Assembly (NCBI GenBank): GCA_021401465.1
Contig: JADDMT010000001.1
Span: 248,001-312,000 of the forward strand
Direction of reading: 5' to 3'
Origin: Teratosphaeria epicoccoides
Taxonomy: Eukaryota; Ascomycota; Dothideomycetes; Mycosphaerellales; Teratosphaeriaceae
DNA: 64,000 nt
Shown: positions 1-11,073 of the stretch, in pieces
Layout of the letters: each line of letters starts with the position of its first letter
How positions within the stretch are numbered: the first letter of the stretch is position 1
Translations under genes and position numbers: made by a program
The notes under the pieces: generated by a model
Seen by the model: only the letters and a program-made list of their open reading frames with translations
Told to the model about the DNA's origin: nothing
Database searches by the model: none

Positions 1-693
1 ACAGCATTCGAAAAGCACCCAGACGGTCCGGACGCCCTTCTCGCGGAGCTGAAGAAGCTGGCGCAGGAGTGGAGCGATGCAGGCACGGCGACGGCGTTCG
101 GTGAGATTGGCTTAGACTATGATCGACTGCACTATTGCGACAAGGAAACACAGCTGGAGTTCTTCGCCAAGCAATTGGATGTCGCGATCGAGTTGCAGAT
201 GCCACTATTTCTGCACTCTCGAGCAGCAGCTGAGGACTTCGAGAAGCTACTCGAGGAGCGTTTGGACCGCTTACCGAAACGCGGTGTCGTGCACTCCTTC
301 ACAGGTACGCTGGAAGAAATGCAGAAGATTGTCGCACTGGGCTTTGATGTTGGCATCAACGGCTGCTCGATGAAGACGGAGGAGAACGTCGCCGTTGTCA
401 AAGAGGTCCCGCTCGAGCGCCTGCAGGTCGAGACTGACGGGCCGTGGTGCGAGATGAGGCCTTCGCATGCGAGCGCTCAGTATTTGAAGGACGCGCCGCC
501 GCTGCCCAAGGCGCTCAAGAAGGAGAGGTGGAGCTCAGAGTGCACGGTGAAGGGCAGGAACGAGCCGTGCGCGATTACGCAGGTTGCACATGCGATTGCC
601 GCGATCAAGGGTGTGCCGGTGGAGGAGGTGTGTGCGCACGCGTGGCAGAACTCCATACGAATGTTTGGGCTGGGCGAGGGTTTGACGACTTAG
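1..693 (+). CDS. TatD-family metal-dependent DNase (5' end outside window)
   Basis: Frame 1 is open from the first base to the TAG at 691-693, so the gene starts upstream of the window; about 230 residues are present. TatD-family motifs are clear: GEIGLDYDR at about residues 35-43, FLHSR (metal-binding His), VVHSFTGT, and VETDGPWCEMRPSH near the C-terminal third. TatD proteins are TIM-barrel, divalent-metal phosphohydrolases. Eukaryotic members act as 3'-5' exonucleases/endonucleases in DNA repair and apoptotic DNA breakdown; the yeast relative is YBL055c. The C-terminal stretch with VKGRNEP and the final AWQNSIRMF match the usual family end, so the 3' end is probably intact. No intron is needed in the visible part. 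The family call is secure; the exact biological role is inferred. Confidence 0.92.
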   Translation, partial: TAFEKHPDGPDALLAELKKLAQEWSDAGTATAFGEIGLDYDRLHYCDKETQLEFFAKQLDVAIELQMPLFLHSRAAAEDFEKLLEERLDRLPKRGVVHSFTGTLEEMQKIVALGFDVGINGCSMKTEENVAVVKEVPLERLQVETDGPWCEMRPSHASAQYLKDAPPLPKALKKERWSSECTVKGRNEPCAITQVAHAIAAIKGVPVEEVCAHAWQNSIRMFGLGEGLTT

Positions 694-1199
694 TAGCTGG
701 CGTTGGGCTGAGTCTATGGCTGTGCCCTTAGAACCTCACAATCTCATGCTTTCGATGCATGGCGTGGCTAATGTACATTGCTCAGGGAAGACGTAGACTG
801 ACAGTCCCAAGCCACGAGCCTTGCCACTCCCGGCAAGATCTTCGCAGGTTCATGCTTCAAGCTGACCGGCACCCGCCGGCCGAGGGACCTCGTCAAACTT
901 GCTCGTTCGAGCTATCACGGAGCGGAGTTGCTACTGTGCCGTTGGAGAGTATAAGGCGTGAGATTGGAGATGTTGAGGTGTTGACCGCTCAGTGTATCGA
1001 TCGATTGATCAGTGTCGTCAGAACAAGCTGCAGCATAACTGGAATGGAAGGAGCTTGGGAGGATTGTCACATGCCTAGTATTTGAGCAAAGCCACCTGAA
1101 CTTCACATGCCTCTGAAGACGGACGTCATCATTATGTCCTGGAGGGAAATCAGAATTCCCCATAGCCTGCTCGAAAGACATCGAACCGCTCTCTGGTGT
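694..1199. other. Convergent intergenic spacer, nothing recognised
   Basis: This lies between the stops of the TatD gene (+) and the glutaminase gene (-). Open frames here are short and lack family motifs or codon structure. It most likely holds the two 3' UTRs and terminators. Confidence 0.5.
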
Positions 1200-3423
1200 T
1201 CAGCTCGTCGGCGTCGCCGTACCCTTCCCAAGGCCCTCCGCCATCTGCCCCGGCCCACTCATCGCCATCAACGCAAAGTGCCCACCCACCACCGGTCTGT
1301 TTCTGAAATTCACCCATCGATCTGCATACTGAACCGGATCCACACTGTCGTCCGTTCGCACATAATAGATGTCGGAGAAAGGCACCGGGTTGCCCTCGCT
1401 CGTCAAGAACTGATGAATGTCGTTGATGAACATATCTCTGGTATCAGTGTCCTCGACTCCAGGGGCCATCGCAATGGAGGCGCCAAACACCATCCAATCC
1501 GTCTTGCCTTTGTTGACCTCGCTGTCGAGCGCCACACCGCCCGGAGAGCGGATGGAGCTGTAATACGAGCTTTGCATGGAGTATGCTTCGGTGGGGAAGG
1601 TGCTCAGGTTGAGGAGGACGTCGAAGTAGAGGTTGTATTCCAAGTGCCAGGACTCGTCGTCGCCTTGAACAAAGGTGAAATGGGTCCGATCGGAGTCGAG
1701 ACCAACGCTGTCATTGTACAATTTGTCCGCAAAGCGTCGTCCAATGTCTGAGTAGTTCGACAAGCCAAATATCTGTCCAAAAGCAGTGAGTGCAACAGCA
1801 GACTTGACAGCTAGGCTCGTCTGATTCGCGTAGCTGCCACCAAAGTCGTCTGAAGAGAGTTGGAGAGTTGGATAGAGGCCATTTTCCACGAGATAGTCTG
1901 CATAGCGTTGGAGCAACGAGAAGTACTGATCCACCCAGTCGGTGTTACCGGTCGCAGACTTGTACATGGCGACCATCAAGATCAGGTCACCAGATTCTTC
2001 AAGTGGCATTTGCTCGACAAGTTCACCATCACGGTGGCCTGTGGCATTTGGGTAATCAAAGCCCAGATCGTGGATGGAGTAGTCTAGATTGGGCCAGCCA
2101 CCATTGGAGCCGTAGCGGAGCAGAGGCTCAAGCAGCAATCGAAGGTACTCGGGCGCCAAGGTGTACAGGATTGGCGACATCGGATAGATGACGTCGACTG
2201 TATTGACATTACCGTCTGAGCTGATCTCCTTGACGAAAGCAAGGACATCGGTTGTATCCAGGCTCTCCAGAGGTATAGTCAAATCAATGGCACCAAAACT
2301 TTGTCTGACCGAGAGAGTGACGATGTCGCTGTAGTTGGATTCCGCAATCGATGTTGCTCTGTCAACAATCTCTGCGTCGAATGTCCTGCTTTCCGCATCG
2401 GCTCCAGCAAAATCCTCAAGAACATGGGCACAACACGCATTAATATTGTTGCAAGAGTCCATGAAATAGCCCGTGCGGTTCTGACCGCTAAGATAGTTGA
2501 CCGCAGCTTCCCGCCACAGTCCAATAGCAAAGGTCGCATTGGTCGTGCTGGTGACATTGCCGAGATCGTGGCTATAGGCTGCCACGCTTCCAGGCGTCCA
2601 ATTAGCATTTCCAGTCACTTTGCCTTCCGTTGAGAAGCCATTGCGCACCGCATAGATGTCGCCCACGACGTGGCTGACCGTGTCGGTGCTCCCGCTGTCG
2701 GCTTGACGTGTACAGAACACCGTTGTGCCCCAAGTTGCCATTTCAGTATTCTGCATGAACAGCTGGGAGTGGAGCGAATCCGTGGGCGTCAGTTGCAATA
2801 CATGGGTATCTGAGGCTGTCCGCTCCCATGACCATGACATCGTCGCGTTGCCGAACTGACCAGAGAAGGAATTATCGATGTCAGAATAGACCTGGACGTT
2901 TGGAGTAGAGCTATCGATACCGAATGTCGACACAGTGAAATAACTGAAAGGCAGACTCTGACGCACGTAGTCCAGAGGCGACACTGGCGAGAAGAAGTCA
3001 AGGACGATGTTTGCATCACCAGCTGTGAGGGTGAACGTAGTGTGCGTCGCTGTGTATTCTGCCTTGAGCACGGTCGCTTCTTGCACCCCGTCTGTCAGAC
3101 CGGTAACGCCCATGAGGTTGTAGGTCTGGCCATCAACCCGCGCCGAGATAGACCAAGTCATATTGGTACCGTCCCAGAATTGCGGGATGGCCGATGGCAG
3201 GTTCTCGACTTGATCGCCAGGGACCCATACTGTCGCAGCATGTCAAACTCGATTCTTCCATTAATCGCCGAGGTCGCTCACCTGAGAGGTAAGGATTCCG
3301 CACGGCCAAAGGGTAGCTTGGCGCTCTGATGGGAAGGTAGCTGACGCCCTCGGACGAGACCATTGTGGCCAAGAGGATTGAGGAGATGACTGCCATCAAA
3401 GGCGCGAGGGTACGTATAGCCAT
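1200..3423 (-). CDS. Secreted GtaA-type glutaminase
   Basis: Two exons: 3423-3282 and 3229-1200, with a 52-bp intron (3230-3281, gtgagc...gacag). Joined coding length is 2172 nt, 723 residues. The first 25 or so residues (MAIRTLAPLMAVISSILLAT) form a signal peptide. PLAVRNPYLS followed across the splice by VWVPGDQ is the typical N-terminal signature of the fungal GtaA family (DUF4964/DUF5127/DUF4965/DUF1793 architecture). The body holds GGWPNLDYSIHDLGFDYPNA and the C-terminal (alpha/alpha)6-barrel-like part (ADRWVNFRNRPVVGGHFAL). Family knowledge: GtaA hydrolyses L-glutamine to glutamate and ammonia, usually extracellularly or at the wall. Many NXS/T sites fit secretion. The start was chosen because it gives a signal peptide immediately before the conserved core. 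Length is typical (about 690-720). Catalytic residues were not assigned. Confidence 0.9.
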
Positions 3424-5092
3424 CTTGGCGTCGCTCTCGAGGATCTGGAGAAGGTTCGTGTTAGTTGTTGGTCAAGGTTGCCACAGCGTTCAAGTTGATG
3501 TAGCAGAGACCAATGCCCTTAGCACAACTGCTGCTCGCTTCTGATGTCAAGTAGGACCGTAGCACGAGCCGCCAATCATGTGGCCATGCAGTCTTCAATA
3601 AGGGTTGTCATCCAGTGACAGGTGCGAGTGAAGCTCAATTCGCATACAGACGGGTCACTTCGGCTCTGTCAAGCCGGCCTGTCGGCTCATCCTGTAGTCA
3701 TTATCATTGTTCACCGTCATGATCACACCGCAATTGACGGCAGACAGGTGCGACTAATTGACCCGTGCAAAGGCCGCGCCAAGCTCTGCCACTTGTACCG
3801 TGGCGTGTCCATGAACAGCGGGATGTGGGAATGCTGACCGGGATCTTGGATATCTGCTACGGACGCATCGTGGTGGTGTCAGTCGCTGAGCGGTTCAAAC
3901 GGATATAAAATCACTATCTCCTGAGCATTCTGTGATGCAGCGCCATCAGTAAAACAACGTCAAGGGATGCTTGTGGATAGTATTACCGTATTCTAGACAG
4001 GGTAGGTCGATCTTAGATCGGTTTTGTTGGGGTGGAGATCTACTGTACACAGCGAACCTGCGCTCACAGGTGCGTGTGGTTCTGTTCCGTTCTCCAGCCC
4101 CCAGGCGTCTTGAAAAGGCATAGCAGCACAGTGCATCACGGACATTTTAGAAGACCACAATCGCTTGTGCACCTTGACGCTGTGCCACCGGGTCTGCGAA
4201 TGCTTTATCCCTGCCGCAACGTTGCCATGGATCCACGTTGTTCTCCTCCAAGCGATCTGTCATGCAGCTAGCCTGACCACGCTATACGTAGGGAGAGGGC
4301 ACGACGAGAAGCGTCGGGGTTTGTCGAGAGTTGATTGTGTGCGAGCGCTGGACGTTGGCGACGCGGTGGCGTTTTACGCTGAAACCTTTGGCGGATTTCC
4401 AAACCAGCCACGGGGCTACAATCGCTTGAAGCCTTGACCTACGACTCCTGAGACCAAATTTGGCAAGTTCAGCAGACGACAGCCAGGCCGCGGGGGCAAG
4501 GAGTTATTACGTCTTGTCCTTTGCGCCGCTTCAGCCCATCTCGCTGGCACTGCTCACCGCCAAGACGCCGTTGTGACGCCTGGCTGGGTCAGCGCATCAA
4601 GGGCAGACGATCAGGCTTCTTGAAGGCCCTTCGTTTCCAGACTAATTCTCCCATGCGTTTTGATAAGAGCCCCAGTCTGCCGTTGTCAGTGGTTTTGGAT
4701 AGCGCCACATACGACGAGAGGTCGCCAGTCAAACGCGGCGGCAAATATACTGCGCGGAGATGGCAATAGCTCGGGGCATCAAGCCCTCCGTTGGGCGGAA
4801 GACAGGAATTCGGTGGTTGTGCGTTTGCCATGTCCCTGGAAGAGGACAGCAGTATTGGGGATTCGGGCCAGTACGAGCCCCCCTTGCGGCGCCACTGAGC
4901 ACTTGACTTATGGATCTTGCTGGTACGGGAAGTCATGATGGTGTCAGATCAATGATGTGTTCAATAGTCATGATGATGTCCAAATAAGGGAGGTTTCCAT
5001 CGTGTTGGCCCAAGCTCGAGCTGGAGGCGTCATTTGCTCACGCGACAGCACGATGCCAAGTTCTCTCTTTTGATCCTCATCACCGCTGCAAC
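3424..5092. other. Intergenic region upstream of two divergent genes
   Basis: About 1.7 kb between the start of the glutaminase gene (-) and the start of the small membrane-protein gene (+), so it should hold both promoters. Several short open frames occur on both strands, the largest being 115 codons at 4589-4936 (-). None has a recognisable domain or a splice partner. No repeats stand out. Confidence 0.45.
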
Positions 5093-5569
5093 ATGGGTGC
5101 CCGTCTCTCACAGCCCAAAGGACCAGCAGGCATGGGGGAGGCTTCGGTCCCATCAAATCCAGGACCTCCGCCATCACCCAAGCGGCCGTTCCCAAGGACC
5201 ATCAACGGCCGAACCATTGTAGCTCCTGCGGCAGCCGCAACGATGGCTTGTCTTCTGTTCCTATATGCCAGGACTAGCATACGAGCTGCCAAGGAAAATG
5301 CTCGACGTCACAGGCATGCAGATTCTGGTGGCGAAGGGCTGAGCTTGCTTCAGGAGCACAGGCGACGGCACGGCCTGGCTGAGAGACTTGACAAGGGCAG
5401 CAACACTGTCACGGAGCTTGCCGCTGAGGCTAGACAGCAGCTATTGGGTGCGAAGAAGAAAGATGTGCCAAGCACGATCGACAGCAGGCGAGGGAGAAGC
5501 GAGGAGGACGAGCGACTGCGGGCAATAAAAGGCACTGTGGTCAGAAAACCCGCATCTAAAGGCGAGTGA
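5093..5569 (+). CDS. Conserved-looking small single-pass membrane protein
   Basis: Single-exon frame of 158 residues; no function recognised. The N-terminus is Pro-rich (PSNPGPPPSPKRPFPRT), followed by one hydrophobic segment at about residues 43-59 (VAPAAAATMACLLFLYA) and then a long basic, charged C-terminal tail rich in Arg/Lys/Glu with helix-forming character. This is the layout of a single-pass protein with a large soluble tail, in the inner or outer mitochondrial membrane or the ER; the compartment is a guess. Ordered composition, an ATG directly after GCAAC and lack of a competing frame suggest it is real. No neighbour hints at its job. It could also be one exon of a larger gene, but no splice extension was needed. 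Confidence 0.62.
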   Translation: MGARLSQPKGPAGMGEASVPSNPGPPPSPKRPFPRTINGRTIVAPAAAATMACLLFLYARTSIRAAKENARRHRHADSGGEGLSLLQEHRRRHGLAERLDKGSNTVTELAAEARQQLLGAKKKDVPSTIDSRRGRSEEDERLRAIKGTVVRKPASKGE

Positions 5570-6129
5570 GAGCTTTGGCATCAATTTTGGCTGTCTCCTC
5601 GACATCGCAGTCCACGGCCGATCGCGCGGTCCGGCCGCATCAGTCATTGTGGTGCCCACGCGGTGTCAGAGCGTTCGGCGTGTTCTGCACGGGCTGTGTC
5701 CTCAGTCCAACTTTTACCGTCATCGCTCTGTTAGTCTGTCAGCTGAAGTCGCATCACTTGGGCCTACTCATGTTGCCATCAATGTTCACCTCGGTCGCAA
5801 TTGCTTAATCGAGCGTACCTCTGGCTTGCCTCGGCTTGTGGTTGGACGTTGAAGGAGAGGCACTCCAGCTCCGCCAGTCTTCTGCATCTGCTCAGCCGCA
5901 GCATGTGAGGTTTCCTTTTGGCTCCGCTTTTGAGCTCAAGCAAAATGACTCGGTGTGGCTCATATTACGTGCCAGCATCACTCTGCAGCTCACTGGTATG
6001 TGAAGGGCAATACTTCCAAGGGCACGATGGCGCCGTACATATATGCTCTGTGGCATCTTTTTCGCAGACTGTCTCTCGAACACTTATCTTCACATTACAA
6101 CCTGGCAGCGCAGAGAGCAAAGCCTCACC
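5570..6129. other. Intergenic spacer, nothing recognised
   Basis: 3' region of the small membrane-protein gene and upstream region of the F-box-like pseudogene. No motif, repeat or family-bearing open frame was seen. Confidence 0.4.
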
Positions 6130-6939
6130 ATGGCTGTAAGCAGTCACTCGAGTACATGGGAGGCGCGGTATGACGACTACTGGAAGCTCAAGACCTACGC
6201 CGGCTGGACGTTGAGCAAGCTGCGTGATTCTTTGAAGAGCGGACACCACGTCCCAAAGAGCATCACCAAAAACCGTCTGATCGCTATCAAGCACGTACAA
6301 GACTGCGGCCGCATGGGCTACGACGACTGCGCTCACCATGAGCTGCTGACCATTGCTGCCAGCCGTCATATCCCTCTCACGGCCACATCAGAGACGACGG
6401 CGATTTGGCGTCGAATAATCCGCACACTGACCCAGGCCGACGATGGACGCACCTTCAAGAGATTTATGAATCTCCCTTCAGAGCTTTCCGGTATTGTCCA
6501 CGAGTATTACCTCCTAACACTCCCGGACGACCTTACTCTGCCTTCTCAACGTCCACTTGGTCGCGTCAGCAGGACTCTGCGAAACGAGTTGCTGCCAAAA
6601 ATCTACAGCAGCAAAATGTTTCACCTAGAATTCGAGCACAATTTCAAGGGCTGATCAAAGCTAGTCCTGGATGCCACTCCGTCGACCCAACTGTTCATAT
6701 TTCGTGTTCGCGACGAGGATGCCGCAGAGATTCGGAGCGTTGCGCTTGACGTCAAATCCCACTATTGTGGCTTCCCACTCTTCGGCTTGGCGATATCCTT
6801 CAGTCCAGTCTCGGCCGACTATACCGTGGACATCAGACTGATGGGTAATGTGGGGCCTACCGAACTGAGGGCAGGGCTCGACTTGGAACGGAGGTTGCGC
6901 GCGGTGCTGGATCGCGTGAAGGCTCGCTCGGGTACGTAG
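6130..6939 (+). pseudogene. F-box-like LPxEL protein, interrupted by an in-frame TGA
   Basis: The frame from ATG 6130 runs 174 codons to a TGA at 6652-6654. The same frame then stays open for another 94 codons to TAG 6937-6939, with protein-like composition (LFIFRVRDEDAAEIRSVALD). The middle carries FMNLPSELSGIVHEYYLLT and LGRVSRTLRNELLPKIY, the pattern of a large fungal family with an F-box-like LPxELRNxIYxL core. A paralogue lies at 18618-19382 (-); both share a (G/C)YDxC motif and the LP(S/V)EL...LxRVxxxL block. No GT...AG pair around the TGA would remove it. The simplest reading is a gene inactivated by one nonsense change; alternatives are a genuine short protein or stop readthrough. F-box-like proteins usually bring substrates to SCF ubiquitin ligases, but no function is known for this family. 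Confidence 0.6.
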
Positions 6940-8184
6940 AAGCTCAAGAAGCAAGACTCCGAAGAATTCGGCACTGCCATGTCTCTGGCGTGGAAGTAAG
7001 TCGCGATACCACTCGCTCTAAAAGCCTCGACTGCCCGCATATCCGACAGTACGAGAACCTGACTCCAGCTGTGAGCTGTGCGGACCCGAGCTCTCAGAGG
7101 TACGGAGAGCAGCATGACATGAGAGAGCTTGGTGGTAAACAGTTTACGATTTGGCGTCGGCGTCATCAGTCTCGGTCAGAGAGGTGCTCTACCACCTCGG
7201 CGTGCAGCGCCAAGCTCTGAAATCAGAAAATGGATCGACCTGACGATAGATGGGTGATTAGTCTGGATGTTCACGAGGTGGGGTACTTTGGCAAGCGGAG
7301 ACGATAACGAGTATTTCTATTGGATTCAAGGTTGCTTGATCCCTGGGAGGTCAGCACATGACTCGGTGTAGAAGCTAGGCTGCAATGTAGCAGTGTCGAC
7401 AAACGACCCATAGCAAGCGTCAAGGATGTGGCCCAATTCCAAACAGTGCAAGCAGTCACTTGCATCGTCAGTCCAGTCAAAAACGTCAACAAGTGGTCAA
7501 CCTACCACCGAGTAGTCAGACCTGTCAAAAAGCAGTCAGCCACGTCAACCGGTCAGCCGGCCGATCGACTCATGGATCCCTGCAACAAACCTCAGCTCCA
7601 GCACTCCCATCATACTCTCCCCGCGCATCAACGACACTACTCTTCGATAACGCACGCCCCTTTGACATAGCATCCCACCGGCCATCCTGACAGCATGCGC
7701 AGATGGGGACGCTCGCCAATGCATCCTGCCGCCCACCAGCCACATGAAAACCCCGGACGCAGTTCCGAAGCATCTCACAACAGCGCAGTCGTGACACAGC
7801 GCGACGCGCGCCAAGCCGCGAGCTGCAAAGCTGCAGTTCCGACGAGGGCCGTCCCCCCACCCTTACATGTCGCCTACGCAGCTTGCAGCCCGAGCGACGC
7901 GAGCGACGGTGTTGCGAAGTCTCGGCAGACTGGCCCTCCCCGCGTTGAACCTTGGCACGGGACACAGCATAGCACATTCATAACATAGTGTACATAGAAG
8001 CTACTCATCGAGCTGGAGTCTGCTACCATGCCACACATCATACCCTGCCCATTTCTCTCGCTTACCCAAACCGAAAGTCCACAAACGCCACGCAATGCCT
8101 GCGATCTCCAGACCAGTAAGTGGTGATCGCGTGATGATGAAGATGATAAAAGATATGCATTCCTCATAAATAGTATTAGAAGTT
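6940..8184. other. Convergent intergenic region holding the GTCA array
   Basis: Separates the F-box-like pseudogene (+) from the 3' end of the GT62 gene (-). Apart from the GTCA-rich stretch at 7419-7555, listed separately, no gene or family motif is visible. The open frames of 70-156 codons overlap each other on both strands and look random. Confidence 0.5.
7419..7555. repeat. Degenerate GTCA-rich array with roughly helical spacing
   Basis: GTCA occurs on the + strand at 7419, 7455, 7467, 7476, 7485, 7496, 7515, 7524, 7535, 7544 and 7552. From 7455 the steps are 12, 9, 9, 11, 19, 9, 11, 9 and 8 bp, close to one helical turn. The stretches 7476-7502 and 7524-7550 resemble each other (GTCAAAAA at the start, GTCAACC at the end), so this may be a decayed tandem repeat of about 48 bp. 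It lies more than 600 bp past both flanking coding ends. Confidence 0.55.
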
Positions 8185-9629
8185 CTACGCATTTCCGGGC
8201 TTCTCCTCTGTATCGATATGCCAGACCACGTAATTTGGCAGGCCGTAAACGCCGTAGCCTGCTCGTTTCGCCATCTTGGCGAAGCCTTCTGTTTCGGCTT
8301 GATTCTCGAACGCATAGCATGGAAAGTTGATGCCTGAGATGCATGTCAGCTGTGGCGCATAAGGTAATCGAAAGGATAGAGACATACCTGATCTGTGGAC
8401 ATCCGCCTTCACCAAAATGTTGACGCCACCGATGCCGTCTAATGGGATCTCAACGTCTTTATTATCTCGCCAGTCGCCCATGCGGGCCATGTATGTTCGA
8501 TCAGTCTTGTACTCCTTGTAGCCTAGAGATCGGTGTCAGCTTCAGCGATTCTTTCCACACAGCGTCTCGTTCTATACGCACCTTCCGCCAGTACAATGTC
8601 CTTGTCGAGCGTCGCAGTCAGCTTCCGACCAGTCTCTGACTCCTGCCACGAATTATAGTCAAAGCGACCTTCAATATCCACGCCATTCTCATAGCGATGA
8701 AACCAGATATCTGCACCGTACGTCAGCATTCCGCTCCAGCGATCCGCCTCACAGTCCGACTCACTCGGGACCAAAATATCCCTGTCATGCGCCACAAAGT
8801 CCTCAATGATGTTCTTCGGGCTGTCCTTGATATCCACATCCCTCCAATACACCCAGCTATGTTCCGGCTTCAACGCCGCACTCAGCAAGTAGTTCCTCGC
8901 CTTGCCCATAGCTTTTCTCCGTGGCCCTTGCGCCTCGAACCCGTGCCTGTCCTCCACGTTTTGACCCAAAGTGACTCCAAAGTCCTTCTCTACAACCATC
9001 GCAGAGTGAAACGGAATCTGGTCCGTCCGCGACTGCACTCTCTCCAGCTCTGTCGCTAGGACTGCCATCGTGTCATCTGTGCTGTCTCCCACCAAAAACG
9101 CCAAGTCGATCAAGTGGTGCGGGTACGAGAGTTGCGAAAGAAGGTCAAAGTGCTGTTCAATGTAAGGCCCGGCGTTGCGCAGCGGAGTCAGGATGAGGAC
9201 GCGCTCCTCGTTCTGGAGCGCATTCCGTGTCGAGACAATGGGATTGAGGTTGACGTGCTGTATGCTGGTCTCGTTGATTTCTATAGGTTTGTGGTGGTTG
9301 AATAACACAGGTGTCTGGAGGTGGCCAGCCCACCGCGCCTGCTCGTTGGCCGTCATGTCTATCGGTGATTTCGCAGGCCCAAAGCAGTAAAATCTGCAGA
9401 CCAACATCACATTAGTATCCCACTACTTGCGAGATACAACAGCGCATTGGCCTCACCTCTGCATCTCTCCCGCAGGTCCACTGAAACCATTCCACAGGAG
9501 TATTATTATGCCCGTCACCGCGAAAGCGAGCAGGGCCCGCGTCTGTGTCAGGAAGCGCCATACCGCTCGGTAGGGCGGTAATCGTGCGCGAGCAGCTTTC
9601 CAACTCACGCCGCCTTTGGGTAGCAGCAT
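8185..9629 (-). CDS. Golgi alpha-mannosyltransferase, GT62 (Mnn9/Van1/Anp1 family)
   Basis: Four exons: 9629-9457, 9393-8582, 8522-8388 and 8333-8185; introns of 63, 59 and 54 bp. Total 1269 nt, 422 residues. The protein starts MLLPKGGVSWKAARARLPPY, typical of fungal family members, followed by a type II membrane anchor at about residues 31-47 (ALLAFAVTGIIILLW). The GT62 core includes VLILTPLRNA, DLAFLVGDSTDDTM, RHGFEAQGPRRK and the metal/nucleotide-binding DVD at about residue 243 (VYWRDVDI). The C-terminal part has DGIGGVNILVKADVHRSG, then INFPCYAFENQAETEGF and VVWHIDTEE. Family members form the mannan polymerase complexes that extend N-glycan outer chains from GDP-mannose in the cis-Golgi. 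I lean towards the Van1/Mnn9 branch but cannot separate the branches from sequence alone. The 54-bp last intron has no stop and is a multiple of three. Confidence 0.92.
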
Positions 9630-11073
9630 GCTGGAGGAGGATTGAGACGCCAATTGGCGCTCAGCTAGGTTGTCGTCCCCCTGCTCACTCCAGCCTCTCG
9701 AGTCCGTCAATGCCTTTTCTCGTTCTGTTATGGTCGTCCTTCTGCGCGGACGGTTGGAGGTAAGAACGGGCTCGGACGGTGAAGCAATGGTGGCGGCTCG
9801 GTGGGGGCGGCGGTGGTATTGGGGTTGACGTGTGTGGTCGACGGTTGAGTGCGGTGCAGACCTTGGGTCGGTCGTCTGCGGAGTGAGAGCCTCAACCGCC
9901 CAGTCCATCTCGGGTAGACCCGTAGCTCGCGACGAGGCCTTTCCTTCATTGCTTTGTGCTTGGCATTGACACTCGCCTTCCTCAAATTCATCCTCAAATA
10001 TTCTCTCCAACATTGAGAAGCATTTTAGATTGGACGTCACCACTCGTCACTACTCTAGCATTGCATGAATAATGAGCCAACAGCCAACAAATCTTGATCA
10101 TTTGCCACGTCAATCGTCCAACAAGCTGACTCCGCACAGCAGCCGCGGAAAAGACGCCAGCAGTGTGACAGCTCACATCCCCTCTTCCCACTGCAGCCGC
10201 CAGCAAGCGGCGCACCGAAACACTCGCGGCAATCTGCTACTCAGATCTGCCCCAGGCTAGTAATAGCGACAGATACCACCGGCTCCTCAGGCCCTTTGAT
10301 GGTGCATGCGCAGGCATCTGTGCTGTTTGTTTAGGATGAGCCTGGTTCTCCCATCTTCCCCGATGCACGGATCTGTTCGGTCTGTCGACGGACCTCTCTC
10401 CCTCATCCTGGCCGATGTAGTCTATTATACTTCGGCCACGCTGACGGTCTGCCACACCTCAGGAACTGGTTCGCGAAGTGCCACCAGGCTGGAGTCTGGG
10501 CAACGGTTGTCCGCCACGACGTGATCTGTTCACCGCTTAGTCGATCTCAAAACCCGTCCAATGGGTCTTCCGCTCGTGCGCCTGTGGTTGGAACAACGTG
10601 ACCCAACGATCTCAGGTGCCATTGGGCCATCTGTCAATGCAGCCACAAGAATCAATACAATATGATTGGTTCGGTGAGAGCTGCGCCTGTGGTGTGTGTG
10701 TGTGGGTGTGTGTGTGTGACACTGACGACTGAGTTCAATATACATCGGACACTATTTAATACTGCTTCTCCGCACCGAGAAATCCATGCCACCACAGCCC
10801 TCCAACCAACCAGTCGTAGCATCGATCTCGCTAGTGCTGCCACCAGCTCTTGCAACCACCATGCGCGTTTTCTCCGATCGTGACCATTATAGATATCCGA
10901 TGCGTATACTACACTGCAACCAGCACGCCCAATGAGGATATCGTAGTCCTGCCAATGATTACGACATGCTTGTCCTATACCTTATGTTGTGCCCGAATGG
11001 ACCGCTTCCAAAATGATCAAGCCGCTTGCTTGAACGCTGAAAAGCTGCTGGTAAACAACTCTGCACCCTGACT
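9630..11073. other. Intergenic region upstream of the GT62 gene
   Basis: Promoter side of the GT62 gene and 3' side of the gene at 11074-12128. The GT62 frame stays open upstream of its ATG to about 10043 but becomes Pro/Arg/Thr-rich with no domain, so I treat that as 5' leader. A TG/GT microsatellite lies at 10691-10718. Nothing else was recognised. Confidence 0.45.
10691..10718. repeat. (GT)n microsatellite
   Basis: A run of GT dinucleotides interrupted by one GGG, intergenic. Confidence 0.9.

Noticed and set aside
4589..4936. 115-codon - strand frame between the glutaminase and the small membrane-protein gene
   Set aside because: Random-looking composition, competing frames on the other strand and no recognisable homology.
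6652..6939. Stop-codon readthrough that adds a peroxisomal targeting signal
   Set aside because: The TGA is followed by TCA, not the CTA context known to favour readthrough in fungi. The extension ends in RSGT, not an SKL-type signal; the other paralogue's extension ends in STVVS.
8930..8950. tRNA B-box-like sequence (reverse-complement GGGTTCGAGGC)
   Set aside because: It lies inside the GT62 coding exon and lacks a matching A box and cloverleaf. No other convincing tRNA promoter pair was seen.
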